A model generated the notes under the pieces. It was not told where the DNA came from. It searched no databases and worked only from the letters and a program-made list of their open reading frames with translations. Shown here one piece after another: positions 11,554 through 21,347 of a stretch of 64,000 bases of DNA. The position numbers and the translations under genes were made by a program. Within the stretch, counting starts at the first letter, position 1, and the number at the start of each line of letters is the position of its first letter. The stretch spans positions 22,825,656-22,889,655 of the forward strand of contig OY986966.1 in assembly GCA_963920575.1 (NCBI GenBank), read 5' to 3'. Source of the stretch: Narthecium ossifragum (Eukaryota; Streptophyta; Magnoliopsida; Dioscoreales; Nartheciaceae).

Positions 11554-12993
11554 TGATGAGAATGCATAATGTTATATTTTTATCCCTTAATACTTAGTCT
11601 TCTGTGCTTATTTAGTTCCTAAATACACTCATTATTCTTATATTTTGATTTAGGATGCAATTGAAGTCCTTAAGTCGAAAAGAAGCTGAAAAGAGTGCAT
11701 GGATCAACTTTAAAGATTTATCGTACCTGCTCATGAAGAACCAGAGGATGTGCCATACATGGTTGGCGGATTTTTACTCAACCAATCGATCCAACACTCA
11801 TACTTCGATCGATCGGACTTGGGAATTAAAGGGCGACAGAACGTATGCTTTTTAGAGCAACACAGTTCGATCGATCGGACCATCGATCGAACTCGGGAAG
11901 AAACAGAGACGAAGGATTTTTACGAAATCGATCGATCCGACTCCCTTAGTCCGATCGATCGGGCTCGGGTGTGAATAGAAGTTGAAGATTTTAATGAGAC
12001 CGATCGATCCAGCATCCAAGGTCCGATCGATCGGACTTTCCCAGTAACAAAAATCAACGATTGTGATCTAATCCGAGGGTGGATACAATTGAGGCTATAA
12101 ATAGGACTCTTTCTAGGGTTTGAGGGGGGATTCTTGGACACTTTTGGCTACTCTTTCTCCTCCTTTATATTTTTCTAGGTTTTCTTTTGCTTTATGAAAT
12201 CTTTTGGAGGATTGTTCTTGATGGCCCTGCGTGGCTAAATCTTGATCCTTGGTCGAGGAGACTGAAACCTCGGAATCAATGAAACTGTGAGATCTAATTT
12301 ATTTTTATTGTTCAGTTTATACATGAGTATTGGATGTTCTTCTGAGATTAAATCTTCATGATTACCTTGTTTAATTGCTAGGAGGCCTACTAGTTTATTA
12401 TTCATGGTGATCTACTGCTAGGTTTGATATCAAATCCGGAATTGTTTGATCCCTCTAATCTGCGAAGCAACTAGAATCTAATAATTTACTGCTGATCAGA
12501 TCTTGTTAGATCTTAGGAAGAATATTCAACTAGATTAAATGCAACCGCTTGTGCTTGTGTTGTTTAGCTTCATCGATCTCCCTATTCTTAACGCTGCTAC
12601 TAGATTAAATCTACAGCGCTTGTCTTAGGTTGTTTAGTAGTTAGGGTTGATTAGATCGCTTGTTTCTAATTAACTAAGATTGAGGAGAGATTCGAATTGA
12701 ATTCGGACGGTGAATATTCATGATATAAATTGATTAATACTTGCATCTGTGATCAGTTGTTGGATTCCGATGGTGGATGTTGACTCAGACCAAGGTTTGT
12801 TCTCTTGATTCAACTTGTTTCTTCGCTTTAGATTATTTCTTTATTGTTTTTCCTCACGTTTAAAACCCCCCTCTTTGTTCACTGAGCACAAAACTAGGCT
12901 AAACACTCTTCGTGGGATCGACTCGTACTCGCACTACTACATTTATTTTAACGAGTACTGGATTTATTTTTGAGTGCCTGCGACAGCACATCA
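11554..12993 (+). mobile_element. Solo LTR, Athila-like, TSD GTGAT
   Basis: It starts TGATGAGAATGC and ends GCACATCA. GTGAT lies at both 11549-11553 and 12994-12998, a perfect 5-bp target duplication. The length is 1440 bp with no internal coding region, so it is a recombined solo LTR. The GATCGATC array spans about 11785-12040, followed by the TATA-like GGCTATAAATAGG near 12093. It interrupts the LINE pseudogene. Confidence 0.9.
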
Positions 12994-13306
12994 GTGATCG
13001 CCTTTGCCACTCCCCCCCACCTCAGGAACCCCGTGCAAGGTAGGAGATCCATGGAAAATTGGAGTTTGAGACCCATCGTAGTCCATTCCTATCTTCTCTT
13101 TGCCCTTAGCCTCTGCTAATTTGTGACCAGGTTGCTTCGTCCGCTCTGGTCAGCTTGACACCTTGTGGCCAAAGAAGCCACATCTATGACACAATGAGAT
13201 GTTCTCGTAGACGAACGACTGGATAAAGGGACCTTTCCCGTTACCCTTATCCAGCAGGTTCCAATGCACGCGCGATTGCGTGAGATCCACTTCCACGTAG
13301 ACCCGT

Positions 13307-15131
13307 TGATGAGTGCATGAAAGTGCACTCTGAACAGTCTTATAACCATCTCAATTACTAGATTATTATCCTTAAGCAATATCTTTATTACTATTTTTAT
13401 ATCTATATGTTGCTTCACATAGTTGTTTGAAAAATGCAGGAAATCGGAGCTAAAAGAAGCTGAAAAGAGTATATGGATCAACTTCAAAAATTAATCTGTA
13501 CCTGCTCATAAAGAACCAGATGATGTACCATATATGATTGGAAATCTCTTGAAGTCTAGATTCTGGAGAATTTTACGGTTCGTGATTCCGAGTTTCCTAG
13601 AGAAAGTTACGGCACTTTTAGTACCGATGGCGCAGTCTGAATGGCAGAACAGAAAATAAGCTGGAAGTCTGATCGATCCGCCGATCGATCGGACTACGCA
13701 GAAACGTGACAGAACATATATTTTTCAGCCATATAGGGTCCGATCGATCCCTCCATCCCCCCTACGGGGTCCGATCGATCCGACATCCATAGTCCGATCG
13801 ATTGGACTCGGGAATAGCCAAAAACAGCGGATTTTTACGCAACCGATCGATCCAACACTCATAGTCCGATCGATCGGACTTGGGAATTAAAGGTTGACAG
13901 AACGTATGCTTTCTAGAGGAACACAGTTCGATTGATCCATCCATCGATCGGACTCGGGAATAGCCAGAGACGGAGGATTTTTAAGAAACCGATCGATCCG
14001 ACACCCTTAGTCTAATCGATCGGACCCGGGCGAAGTCAGAAGTTGAAGTTTTAATGCGAGGGATCGATCCGACACCCTGGGAAGGATCGATCCAACTTTT
14101 CCAGTGAAGAAAACCTACGGTTCAGATCTAATCCGTGAATGGAGAGATTTGGGGCTATAAATTGGATACTTAGGGTTAATCAAAAGGGGACTTCTTGGAC
14201 GTTTTTGGAGGCTCTTTCTGGACGTTTCTCAAAGGAAGAAGATGAAGACATCTCCATCCATGACCGAGTAATCCGCGGGCATGGCGGACGGATGATCTAG
14301 CGAGGATTAGGGTTTCTTCTCCAACAATGGTTCATAGTTTTTAATCTTCATTGTTAAACTCTTTTCTATGTATTGGATCTTCAAATATTATTTTCAGATT
14401 ATAGATTTCTATGTGGATGATTAATATTATGACTCCAGTCATGCTTCTTTCATGATCTTATAATCCCATAGTCTTCTCTTTTGATTCTCCTACCGAGTCT
14501 TGCGAGACCTTTGCTATGCATTGCCCGTAGTGACAACTGGTATTGTGTATTCTTAGGGATCTGGTAAGACAAGGTTGGGGCTCTATCCCGAGGAATCTTT
14601 GCTATGCATTGCCGATTGTGAGAGTTGGTATTGTGTATTCTTAGAGATCCGGTTAGATAGAGTTAGGGCTTTGTCCCGATGAACTTTTGCTACGCGTTGC
14701 CTGTAGTGACAGCCGGTATCGTGTATTCTTAGGTTTGGTTGGATGAAGTTAGAACTATAAAAAGGAAGAACCAATCATAGGAAGAGACATTTATATTTTA
14801 TCAGATTCATAATTCTATATCTTCCGGTTAAGGCGATTGGGATGTGAATCCCTTAACTGAGTATTATATGAACCATTGAGAAGAGAAGAACCTAAATCCG
14901 AGTGAAGTGATTCCTGAAGCCTAGCCTCATTCAAATCTTGATTTCTTTCGTTAACTTTATCTTACCATTACATCTTCGATCTATTTTCTTAACTTTTTAC
15001 GCTCTTGATTGTTTTCGATACATTGTTATCTGTGTTTCTGGAACTTTCTTGCTTGTCTCTCTGTGGGATTCGACCTCTCTTATGCTGTACTGCACCGCGA
15101 CCGCTGTGCGTGACACATTTAAGCCACATCA
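13307..15131 (+). mobile_element. Solo LTR, Athila-like, TSD CCCGT
   Basis: It starts TGATGAGTGCATG and ends GCCACATCA, 1825 bp. CCCGT occurs at 13302-13306 and 15132-15136, a perfect 5-bp duplication. It is the same family as the LTRs of the element at the right end of the window (59657 read leftwards to 57905, and from 63377): the first 60 bases are nearly identical. Inside are the GATCGATC array (about 13670-14100), a TATA-like CTATAAATTGG, and three tandem copies of an 88-bp unit. It interrupts the LINE knuckle-domain gene. Confidence 0.92.
14470..14733 (+). repeat. Three 88-bp tandem units within the solo LTR
   Basis: The phrase GTGTATTCTTAG recurs at 14545, 14633 and 14721, each 88 bases apart, with TGCTATGCATTGCC-like sequence between. 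The same three-unit array occurs inverted at 58309-58560 in the full element, so it is a stable part of this LTR. Confidence 0.8.
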
Positions 15132-15413
15132 CCCGTGCGAAATTACATCGATCAGTGAGTTTAGTAATGGCATCAATGGCGAGTGAAGTGTCAGCTTTCG
15201 AAACCATTCTAAAGATGACAACCTCCTTATCAAAGAACTCCGGTGGCAGATCGAGGATCTTGATCTAAACCGGCGCCCGTGTGAAAGCATCGGCCGTTGG
15301 TCTAAAGAAGTTTCTCCACTTGACAAGTGATAGGGATATTTCAGATTTTGTGGGGCCGTATTCTTATAATATTAAATTTTTATTTGAGTAGATATGCGTG
15401 CGGTTAACCCTTT

Positions 15414-15828
15414 GCCCCTGTTTGGTTGGGGGATAAGGATTCCTTATCCCGGATTAAGCCCACTTTATCCCTGCATTACAACCAAACACCATCTAATCCC
15501 CACTTTTATCCCTACTTTTATCCCCATCCCTATCCTCACTTTATCCCTACTTTTCAACCAATCATTACTACATTTTCTCTTCTTTTCAACCAATCACATC
15601 AACTTTATCCCTACTTTTTCACTTTTCAACCAATCATTATCTCATTATCCCTACTTTTCAACCAATCACATCAACTTATCCATATTTTTTCAACCAAACA
15701 TTATTAATTTATCACTACTTTTCAACAAAATACCATACATATCCCACTAGTTATCCCAGGATATCAATCTCCATTCCCTCTAATCCCGGGATAGCCTATC
15801 CTCCAACCAAAAGGAGAACATCCCAAAC
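15414..15828. mobile_element. Miniature element with TTTGGTTGG ends and internal tandem repeat
   Basis: The left end reads TTTGGTTGGGGGATAAGG and then ATCCCGGATTA. The right end read backwards gives TTTGGTTGGAGGATAGG and ATCCCGGGATTA, so the ends are imperfect inverted repeats. The middle (15455-15730) repeats TTATCCCTACTTTTCAACCA-like units. No clear target duplication was found and it is non-coding. Confidence 0.6.
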
Positions 15829-16071
15829 AATGTTCAAGTAGGAAAATTTTCCCTCAAAAGTATATCCAAACATAAGAGAAAGAGAGTCATCACTCAAATC
15901 GGGTGGCTAAGCATTACGTGATCATTGGATTCCCTCCAACGCCCGACGGGCGTCCTTTGCCCGTCCGTGATCATTGATCACACCATGCTGATGCTGTCCA
16001 GCGAGCGCGTTCCCCGTTTGAACTGCGCCCCCTTCCAGGGCAGTTCCGGACAAAAACATGGAAAAAGATCC
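15829..16071. other. AP2 gene upstream region, nothing recognised
   Basis: Unique-looking sequence between the miniature element and the hairpin cluster. I could identify no clear TATA box. GCGCGTCATATCC lies further down at about 16238. Confidence 0.4.
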
Positions 16072-16191
16072 GTGTACATGGGATGTACCCATGTACACGA
16101 TTATCCACCGTTGGATTGAACCGGGATGCGTGCCCAGTTCAATCCAACGGTGGTGATTTGGGTACATGCCTACATGGCATGTACCCAAATC
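16072..16191. repeat. Three adjacent perfect hairpins upstream of AP2 gene
   Basis: Hairpin 1 (16072-16098) has 11-bp arms, GTGTACATGGG and its complement, around a 5-base loop. Hairpin 2 (16105-16121 and 16137-16153) has 17-bp arms beginning CCACCGTTGGATTGAAC around a 15-base loop. Hairpin 3 (16155-16191) has 16-bp arms beginning GATTTGGGTACATGCC around the loop TACAT. All arms pair without mismatch. Hairpins 1 and 3 share the GGGTACAT/ATGTACCC core. It could be a miniature foldback element or part of the promoter or 5' UTR; it ends 98 bases before the start codon. Confidence 0.85.
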
Positions 16192-16289
16192 AGAACTCCA
16201 AAAACATTTCTCATTTCGGACACTCAAACAACCCACCAGCGCGTCATATCCTTAGAACCCCTCCTAGCAGGTGATCCAGTGATCCGCCT

Positions 16290-19200
16290 ATGGCGTCCTC
16301 CTCCTCTGAGCAGCCGCCGTCCGGCCCTGCTATTCCTCCTCGTCCTCTGAAGGCGGAGGTCGGGGGTGGAGATGTGGCGGCCGCGAACGTAGTAATGACG
16401 ACGGGAGCTAAGAAGGGAGGTGGTGGTGGCGGCGTTGGGCAGAAGAGGGAGAGGGTGTGCACCGCCAAGGACCGGATCAGCCGGATGCCCCCATGCGCCG
16501 CCGGAAAGCGTAGCTCCATCTACCGTGGCGTCACGCGGTATTCTCCTCCCTGTTCCTATGTGATCCCTATCTTTATTGCTACTGTCATCTTCCTACTCCT
16601 TGCTTTTAATCCATCTATCCATTTGCCTATCTATCCCTCAAAAAAATCCATTTTTCTATTTAACTACAGAGATGTTTCTATTGATGCAAAAGTAGTACGT
16701 AGGTTCTGTCACTCTTAGGAAAAGCTCTCTTTTTTTAATCTCCATTTCGATTGGAAATAGACGAGCTCCTAAATGTGTGAATCAGATGCTATTAGTCACA
16801 GGATCAAGCAGGCAATTTGGTTATCACCATCCATGATAGTCTTACATGAATCTTCTTTGTTGGAAAATGATTGCTATGCTCTGTAGCGAAACCTTCATAA
16901 CCAGTTTAAGCATGAGTGAGTATAGATGACATAATATGGACTATCACCTTCCTTTTGTAACCAGTTTTAGCAGGAGTGAGTACACATGACATAATATGGA
17001 CTATCACCTTCCTCTGCTACAAACCAAAATTACCTAAATTAGTGAGTTATGTGGAAATCAGCCTCACCATTATCTAACCTACTGAACATGTCTACAACAT
17101 CATGTTGATTAACCTACAAGATTTATTTTGAAAGAGCTGAAAAAAGTATAAGCAAGGAGCCTTCTTGGCACCTACCTCCAAACATACCACCTTAGATTTT
17201 TCTTAGCAAAGAGAGTCTTTGTCCTAAGAAAGAATCTTCGCCTTATTTCTTGAGAGTATTATGTGACCCTGTTAATTACTTCTGTTACTTATTATGCCTA
17301 TTTGGCATGGTAGGCATCGGTGGACAGGTCGGTATGAGGCTCATCTTTGGGACAAAAGTACATGGAACCAAAACCAAAATAAAAAAGGAAAGCAAGGTAT
17401 ATGTTTTTGATTTTTTTTATAATCAAAATACTATTGATTTTGAAACTAGTCCCTCATGTTTGATATATTAAATATATTTGATTCAAAGCTGTGTGTATTT
17501 CTTATATTCCAGTCAAATTCGAAACACTGTTTAAGATACCTTTGGGACTAACCTTATGTTTCTCAACTTGCATGGGAACTGGTTGATCATGATGGTGATG
17601 CCCAGTATATTTAGGTATGTTATCTAGCATCTAATGTGAAGCTGTACCTGGGTTTTAACTCATCTAACCTGGATTTTGGTCTCTTTCTGTAGTTATCTGT
17701 AACTTATTTTCTGTCATCCTTATACCTTGTAGGTGCTTATGATGATGAAGAAGCTGCTGCAAGAGCTTATGATCTCGCTGCTCTGAAATACTGGGGCGCA
17801 GGGACACTCATAAATTTCCCTGTGAGATTAGATCTGTATCTTTTTTATTTTATTTTTTATTGAAGGAACTTGAAGCACTCCTGAAATTATCAATGACCTT
17901 GACATTCTTATTCTAATTTCCCACTCGTATGTATGAAACTTTTATTAGTTTTTCTGAAGGTGGGTTTCTTATCAATGCAATGTTTTTGCAGTCTTGGAAT
18001 TTTAGGCTCCTCTCAAAAGTGTAATTTGACCGTAATGTGGAAGATCATTCCATTGGGACACTTGAGACTATGTCCCAGCATGATGTTATGTTCTCTCAAG
18101 TCTCAACTATTATCAAGCATGGGACTTGTTTCCATATGTAATGCTAAGGAATTCATATTTGATACATTGATTCATATCATCAGCTCCATTTTCCCTAAGG
18201 TGGCTTGCGTATGAAGATATTTTGACTTCTGATCTACTAATCATGAGAAGATTAATCATTTTCCTACCATTAGATCTTTATGCTTTTATGATTTGATGAT
18301 TGCTATCGACATCTTCACCCAATAAACATGCTTTCACCATCTGCTCTGCAGGTTAGTGATTATGCAAGAGATCTTGAAGAGATGCAGATGGTTTCAAAAG
18401 AGGAGTATCTTGTGTCACTTAGAAGGTATGAATGTAAATTGTCATTGACCGTGTTTAATTTGATGGTCAAGTGAGTCATGTCATTGACATCGTGGTAGCT
18501 TTATGCAGGAAAAGTAGTGCTTTCTCCCGTGGATTTCCCAAATATCGTGGAGTTTCTAGGTATGCTTTAATTGCATTATAATGTTGTGTTCTGTTACAAG
18601 AGCCTTGAAGGAATTCTTCGTCTGCAGTTCTACTTTCCTAATTGTACTTAGACCTTGATGAAAATAAAACTTGATTGTCTGATCGCAGCAGACAATATAA
18701 AGACAAGTTTGTTTATCTTTAATTTCGCACTGTAGAGTTGGGAGGTAAGTTTCTCCAGCATGGAGAAATGTGATTTGAGCTTGAATGAGCCCCCCTTCCT
18801 CTTCAAAGTAGTTAGCAATTGATGAGGACTGGCAAAGCTTACAAGAGGACCAGAGACATTTTTCCGTTTGTCTTGCATGACATTTTGCTGTTTGAGCCAA
18901 AATGGGGAAGCTGTATCAAACATTTATGAATGCCTCTATTCAACAAATAATGCTACCTATCCCTGCGAACTAGAGAACGTGTCTTCCTATACTTATTTCA
19001 ATTTCGTGAAACAATCATTAAATGGGAAGCCATTCCATTCAACTTGTGTTTCTGCTGTGTCATTCTCAGGGGACCTCAAACCAACCGATGGGAGGCGTCG
19101 ATTGGTCAAATGTTTGGGAGTGATTGTTTGAACAATTTGAATGCTAGTAAGCCTTGGAAAAAGTTTCTATTTATAATCTTCTAACTAAATGTTGACCGTT

Positions 19201-19845
19201 TTGATGGAGAACGTGATTGTTTCATTGTAAGGCACCAGTCGAGATACAGCTGCAGATGAAAAATATCCTGGTGGCTTCTGCATGGAGAGAAAGACTGATC
19301 TAACAAGTTATATCAGGTGGTGGGTGCCCAGGAAACTGCGTCAAGCTGATCAAGCCACTAATGCTGAAGATATAGGCAGAGAACTCCAAGCTTTAGAATG
19401 CTCAATCTCACCCACTGAACCATACAAACTTCCTTCTCTTGGCCTTCCAGACAAAGGAAAACCAGATCCACGTGACCTGTCGGCATTAAGCATCTTATCA
19501 CGGTCTGCTGCTTTCAAAAGTTTTGAGGAGAAGTTATCAGGAATACAGGATGTTACTTGTAATCGAAAAATGGATCATGGAAAGGCAGTTCAACTATTGT
19601 ACACTGCTGGTGAGCACCATAGATCAGGAGTATCCTTTGAAGTGAGTGACACACCAGTTCAAAGAACTCCATTTTCATTGGCTCCTCTCCTTTCTGCACC
19701 ACTGCGGACCAGTTGGAATCCTGTTGATCCTGTACCTGATCCTGCTTTTTGGGCGAGTCTCGTTCCACCACCAGCCGAATCACTCACTACAACAGTTCTG
19801 TCTCCACTTGCAAACTGTGGTGCATATAATCTCTCCAGAAAGTAG
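16290..19845 (+). CDS. AP2-like ethylene-responsive transcription factor (At2g41710 type)
   Basis: A complete gene of eight exons: 16290-16537, 17314-17396, 17606-17614, 17733-17821, 18352-18425, 18509-18559, 19070-19146 and 19232-19845. They join to 415 codons including TAG, with GT-AG introns throughout. The product should be a nuclear DNA-binding regulator. A Gly-rich N-terminus with a basic stretch (QKRER, residues 51-55) leads into the first AP2 domain (about 75-143: [46 protein letters not shown]). A linker follows, then a degenerate second AP2 unit (KYRGVS..., [10 protein letters not shown], about 179-210). The C-terminal half matches the plant subgroup typified by Arabidopsis At2g41710 ([36 protein letters not shown]). 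The start codon is the first ATG before an unbroken frame. No frameshift or stop is seen, so it is probably functional. Confidence 0.93.
17606..17614 (+). other. 9-bp micro-exon of the AP2 gene (VYL)
   Basis: TATATTTAG sits between CCCAG and GTATG. With one base from the exon before and two from the exon after it encodes V-Y-L-G, needed to complete the first AP2 domain between KGKQ and AYDDEE. A 9-bp VYL exon is known in AP2/WRI1-type genes. Without it the domain loses its third strand. Confidence 0.93.
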
Positions 19846-21347
19846 ATAATGTTCATGATATCTCTACACAATATTCCTTCCTTTTGTTGCAGACTAGGAA
19901 GAATGAGATGAGCTCTTCATTTACTACTAATCCGTCAGGAGTGAAGGATCATGATTTTTAGAAATATGTAGAACAGTTTTCCAATTAACGTTATTTTTTG
20001 TTTTTCCTCTTTCTGTAGGTAAGCTTATCTTCAGCAGTCATTCTTTGTATCATGTCTATTTTGAATGTTAATTTCGTAAGAGTTGGCATTGGCCTACTAT
20101 AGTTGCACCTGCACTTTACTTTCGTAAACCGTCTTGTTACAGACATGTTACGTGTTAAAAATAAAGGATTGAAGTGTATCCTCTCTTGGTAACTGCTTGT
20201 TAAAGAAGCAGTTACTTTAAAACTGCTAATGCATAAGTCAGAGGAGAATATTGGTTAAATCAAGCAGTTAATTTCTGAGCCATATGTTAAAGCGGCAGTT
20301 GCTTTACACACCCAATTATTCTTCGAGTTTGATTGCCTTCATGTTCATCACAAGTTATTTTTTCCCCCAGAAATTCCAGATCTAAAAAATGTGATGGATA
20401 CAGAACTTCAGATAAAAAAGAGTTGATCAACATCCAATGGTTGGGATTCATTACCGCAGGGCATGAAGTCTGCAGCCCCCAAATCCACTATACAATGTTG
20501 GGTCATTGTAGGAACGAATGATGTATACGATAATATACCCTGAATAGGCAAAAATGTCCTTAAACACCTGGAATAAATAACAAGATGGGATTTATATAAA
20601 GTCATACCAACTTGGAGGTGGCATGGAGTTATACAACATACAACATACGAAAAATATCATACTATCCACTGCCGCAGCACACATCGTATTACGATGGCAA
20701 CGTACAATTTTATCCTATAGATTCTATTATACAACAAATCAAACAAGCCATTAGAGTGTTAAGCAAATACAAAATTCCTAGCAGTTATGTGATGAATAAT
20801 ACAGTAAAGAAGGAAAAGGAATTGGATAATTAAAGAAAATACACTGTAAGGTAAAGACCCTATAATACATAGATTAGAACCACCTGGCGAAGTGAGACTG
20901 CTGCCACTTAACGATGATGGACAAAATCTGCAGGCTGTGTAACAATATATTTTCTAGAGGGTTCAAGGATGATTGTACACAAAATTACATAAGATTAGAA
21001 AAAATCTGCTTCAACCATCTTTGAGGAAGTTGCATCTCTTCCAAATACATCAGTATTGCACATAAAATTATGTCTTGCATCCACAGCGATAGGGCAAACT
21101 TATTACTTAATCGACAGTTCACACTTTTCCTGACTGCTTTTTCTGACATGGGCTCAGAAACGAAGTATAACAATCTCGAAACTATGTTGTTCCCTAAACA
21201 TGTTCTTTGAAACAGGCTATGCTCCAGTTGAGAAGTATTCCAAGTAAAGCTGAGACATCGAAATCAATTTGTGAATGCCTCGTCTTTTCAACAAACCATG
21301 GGCATGTATCTGCCCCCAAAACATCATTCGCAAAAGTCATCCTCACA
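19846..21347. other. Convergent intergenic spacer with AP2 3' UTR
   Basis: About 1.5 kb between the stop codons of the AP2 gene (+) and the RRP12-like gene (-). AATAAA at 20160-20165 on the + strand is a candidate poly(A) signal for the AP2 transcript. CTGCTTTAAC-like phrases recur in 20195-20300. No other gene is seen. Confidence 0.5.

Larger units (their letters stand above)
11143..15345 (-). pseudogene. LINE ORF1-like protein (DUF4283 and CCHC knuckle), split
   Basis: Three - strand segments, 15345-15132, 13306-12994 and 11553-11143, read through in order once two solo LTRs and one copy of each target duplication are ignored. The first gives KWRNFFRP.., RAPV, a stop where W is usual, then ILDLPPEFFDKEVV and LAIDAITKLTDRC. 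The next gives YVEVDLTQSRV and the knuckle start LCHRCGFFGHKVSS, with a stop where the last Cys belongs. This is the DUF4283 plus zf-CCHC_4 arrangement of plant LINE ORF1 proteins, which bind element RNA. The last segment is a poorly conserved tail up to the chromovirus LTR. The premature stops mark it as dead before or after the insertions. No endonuclease or reverse transcriptase is seen. Confidence 0.75.

Noticed and set aside
8630..14100. CRISPR-like appearance of regularly spaced GATCGATC repeats
   Set aside because: Plant nuclear DNA; the repeats are short palindromes inside LTRs, spacers are related to one another, and there are no cas genes.
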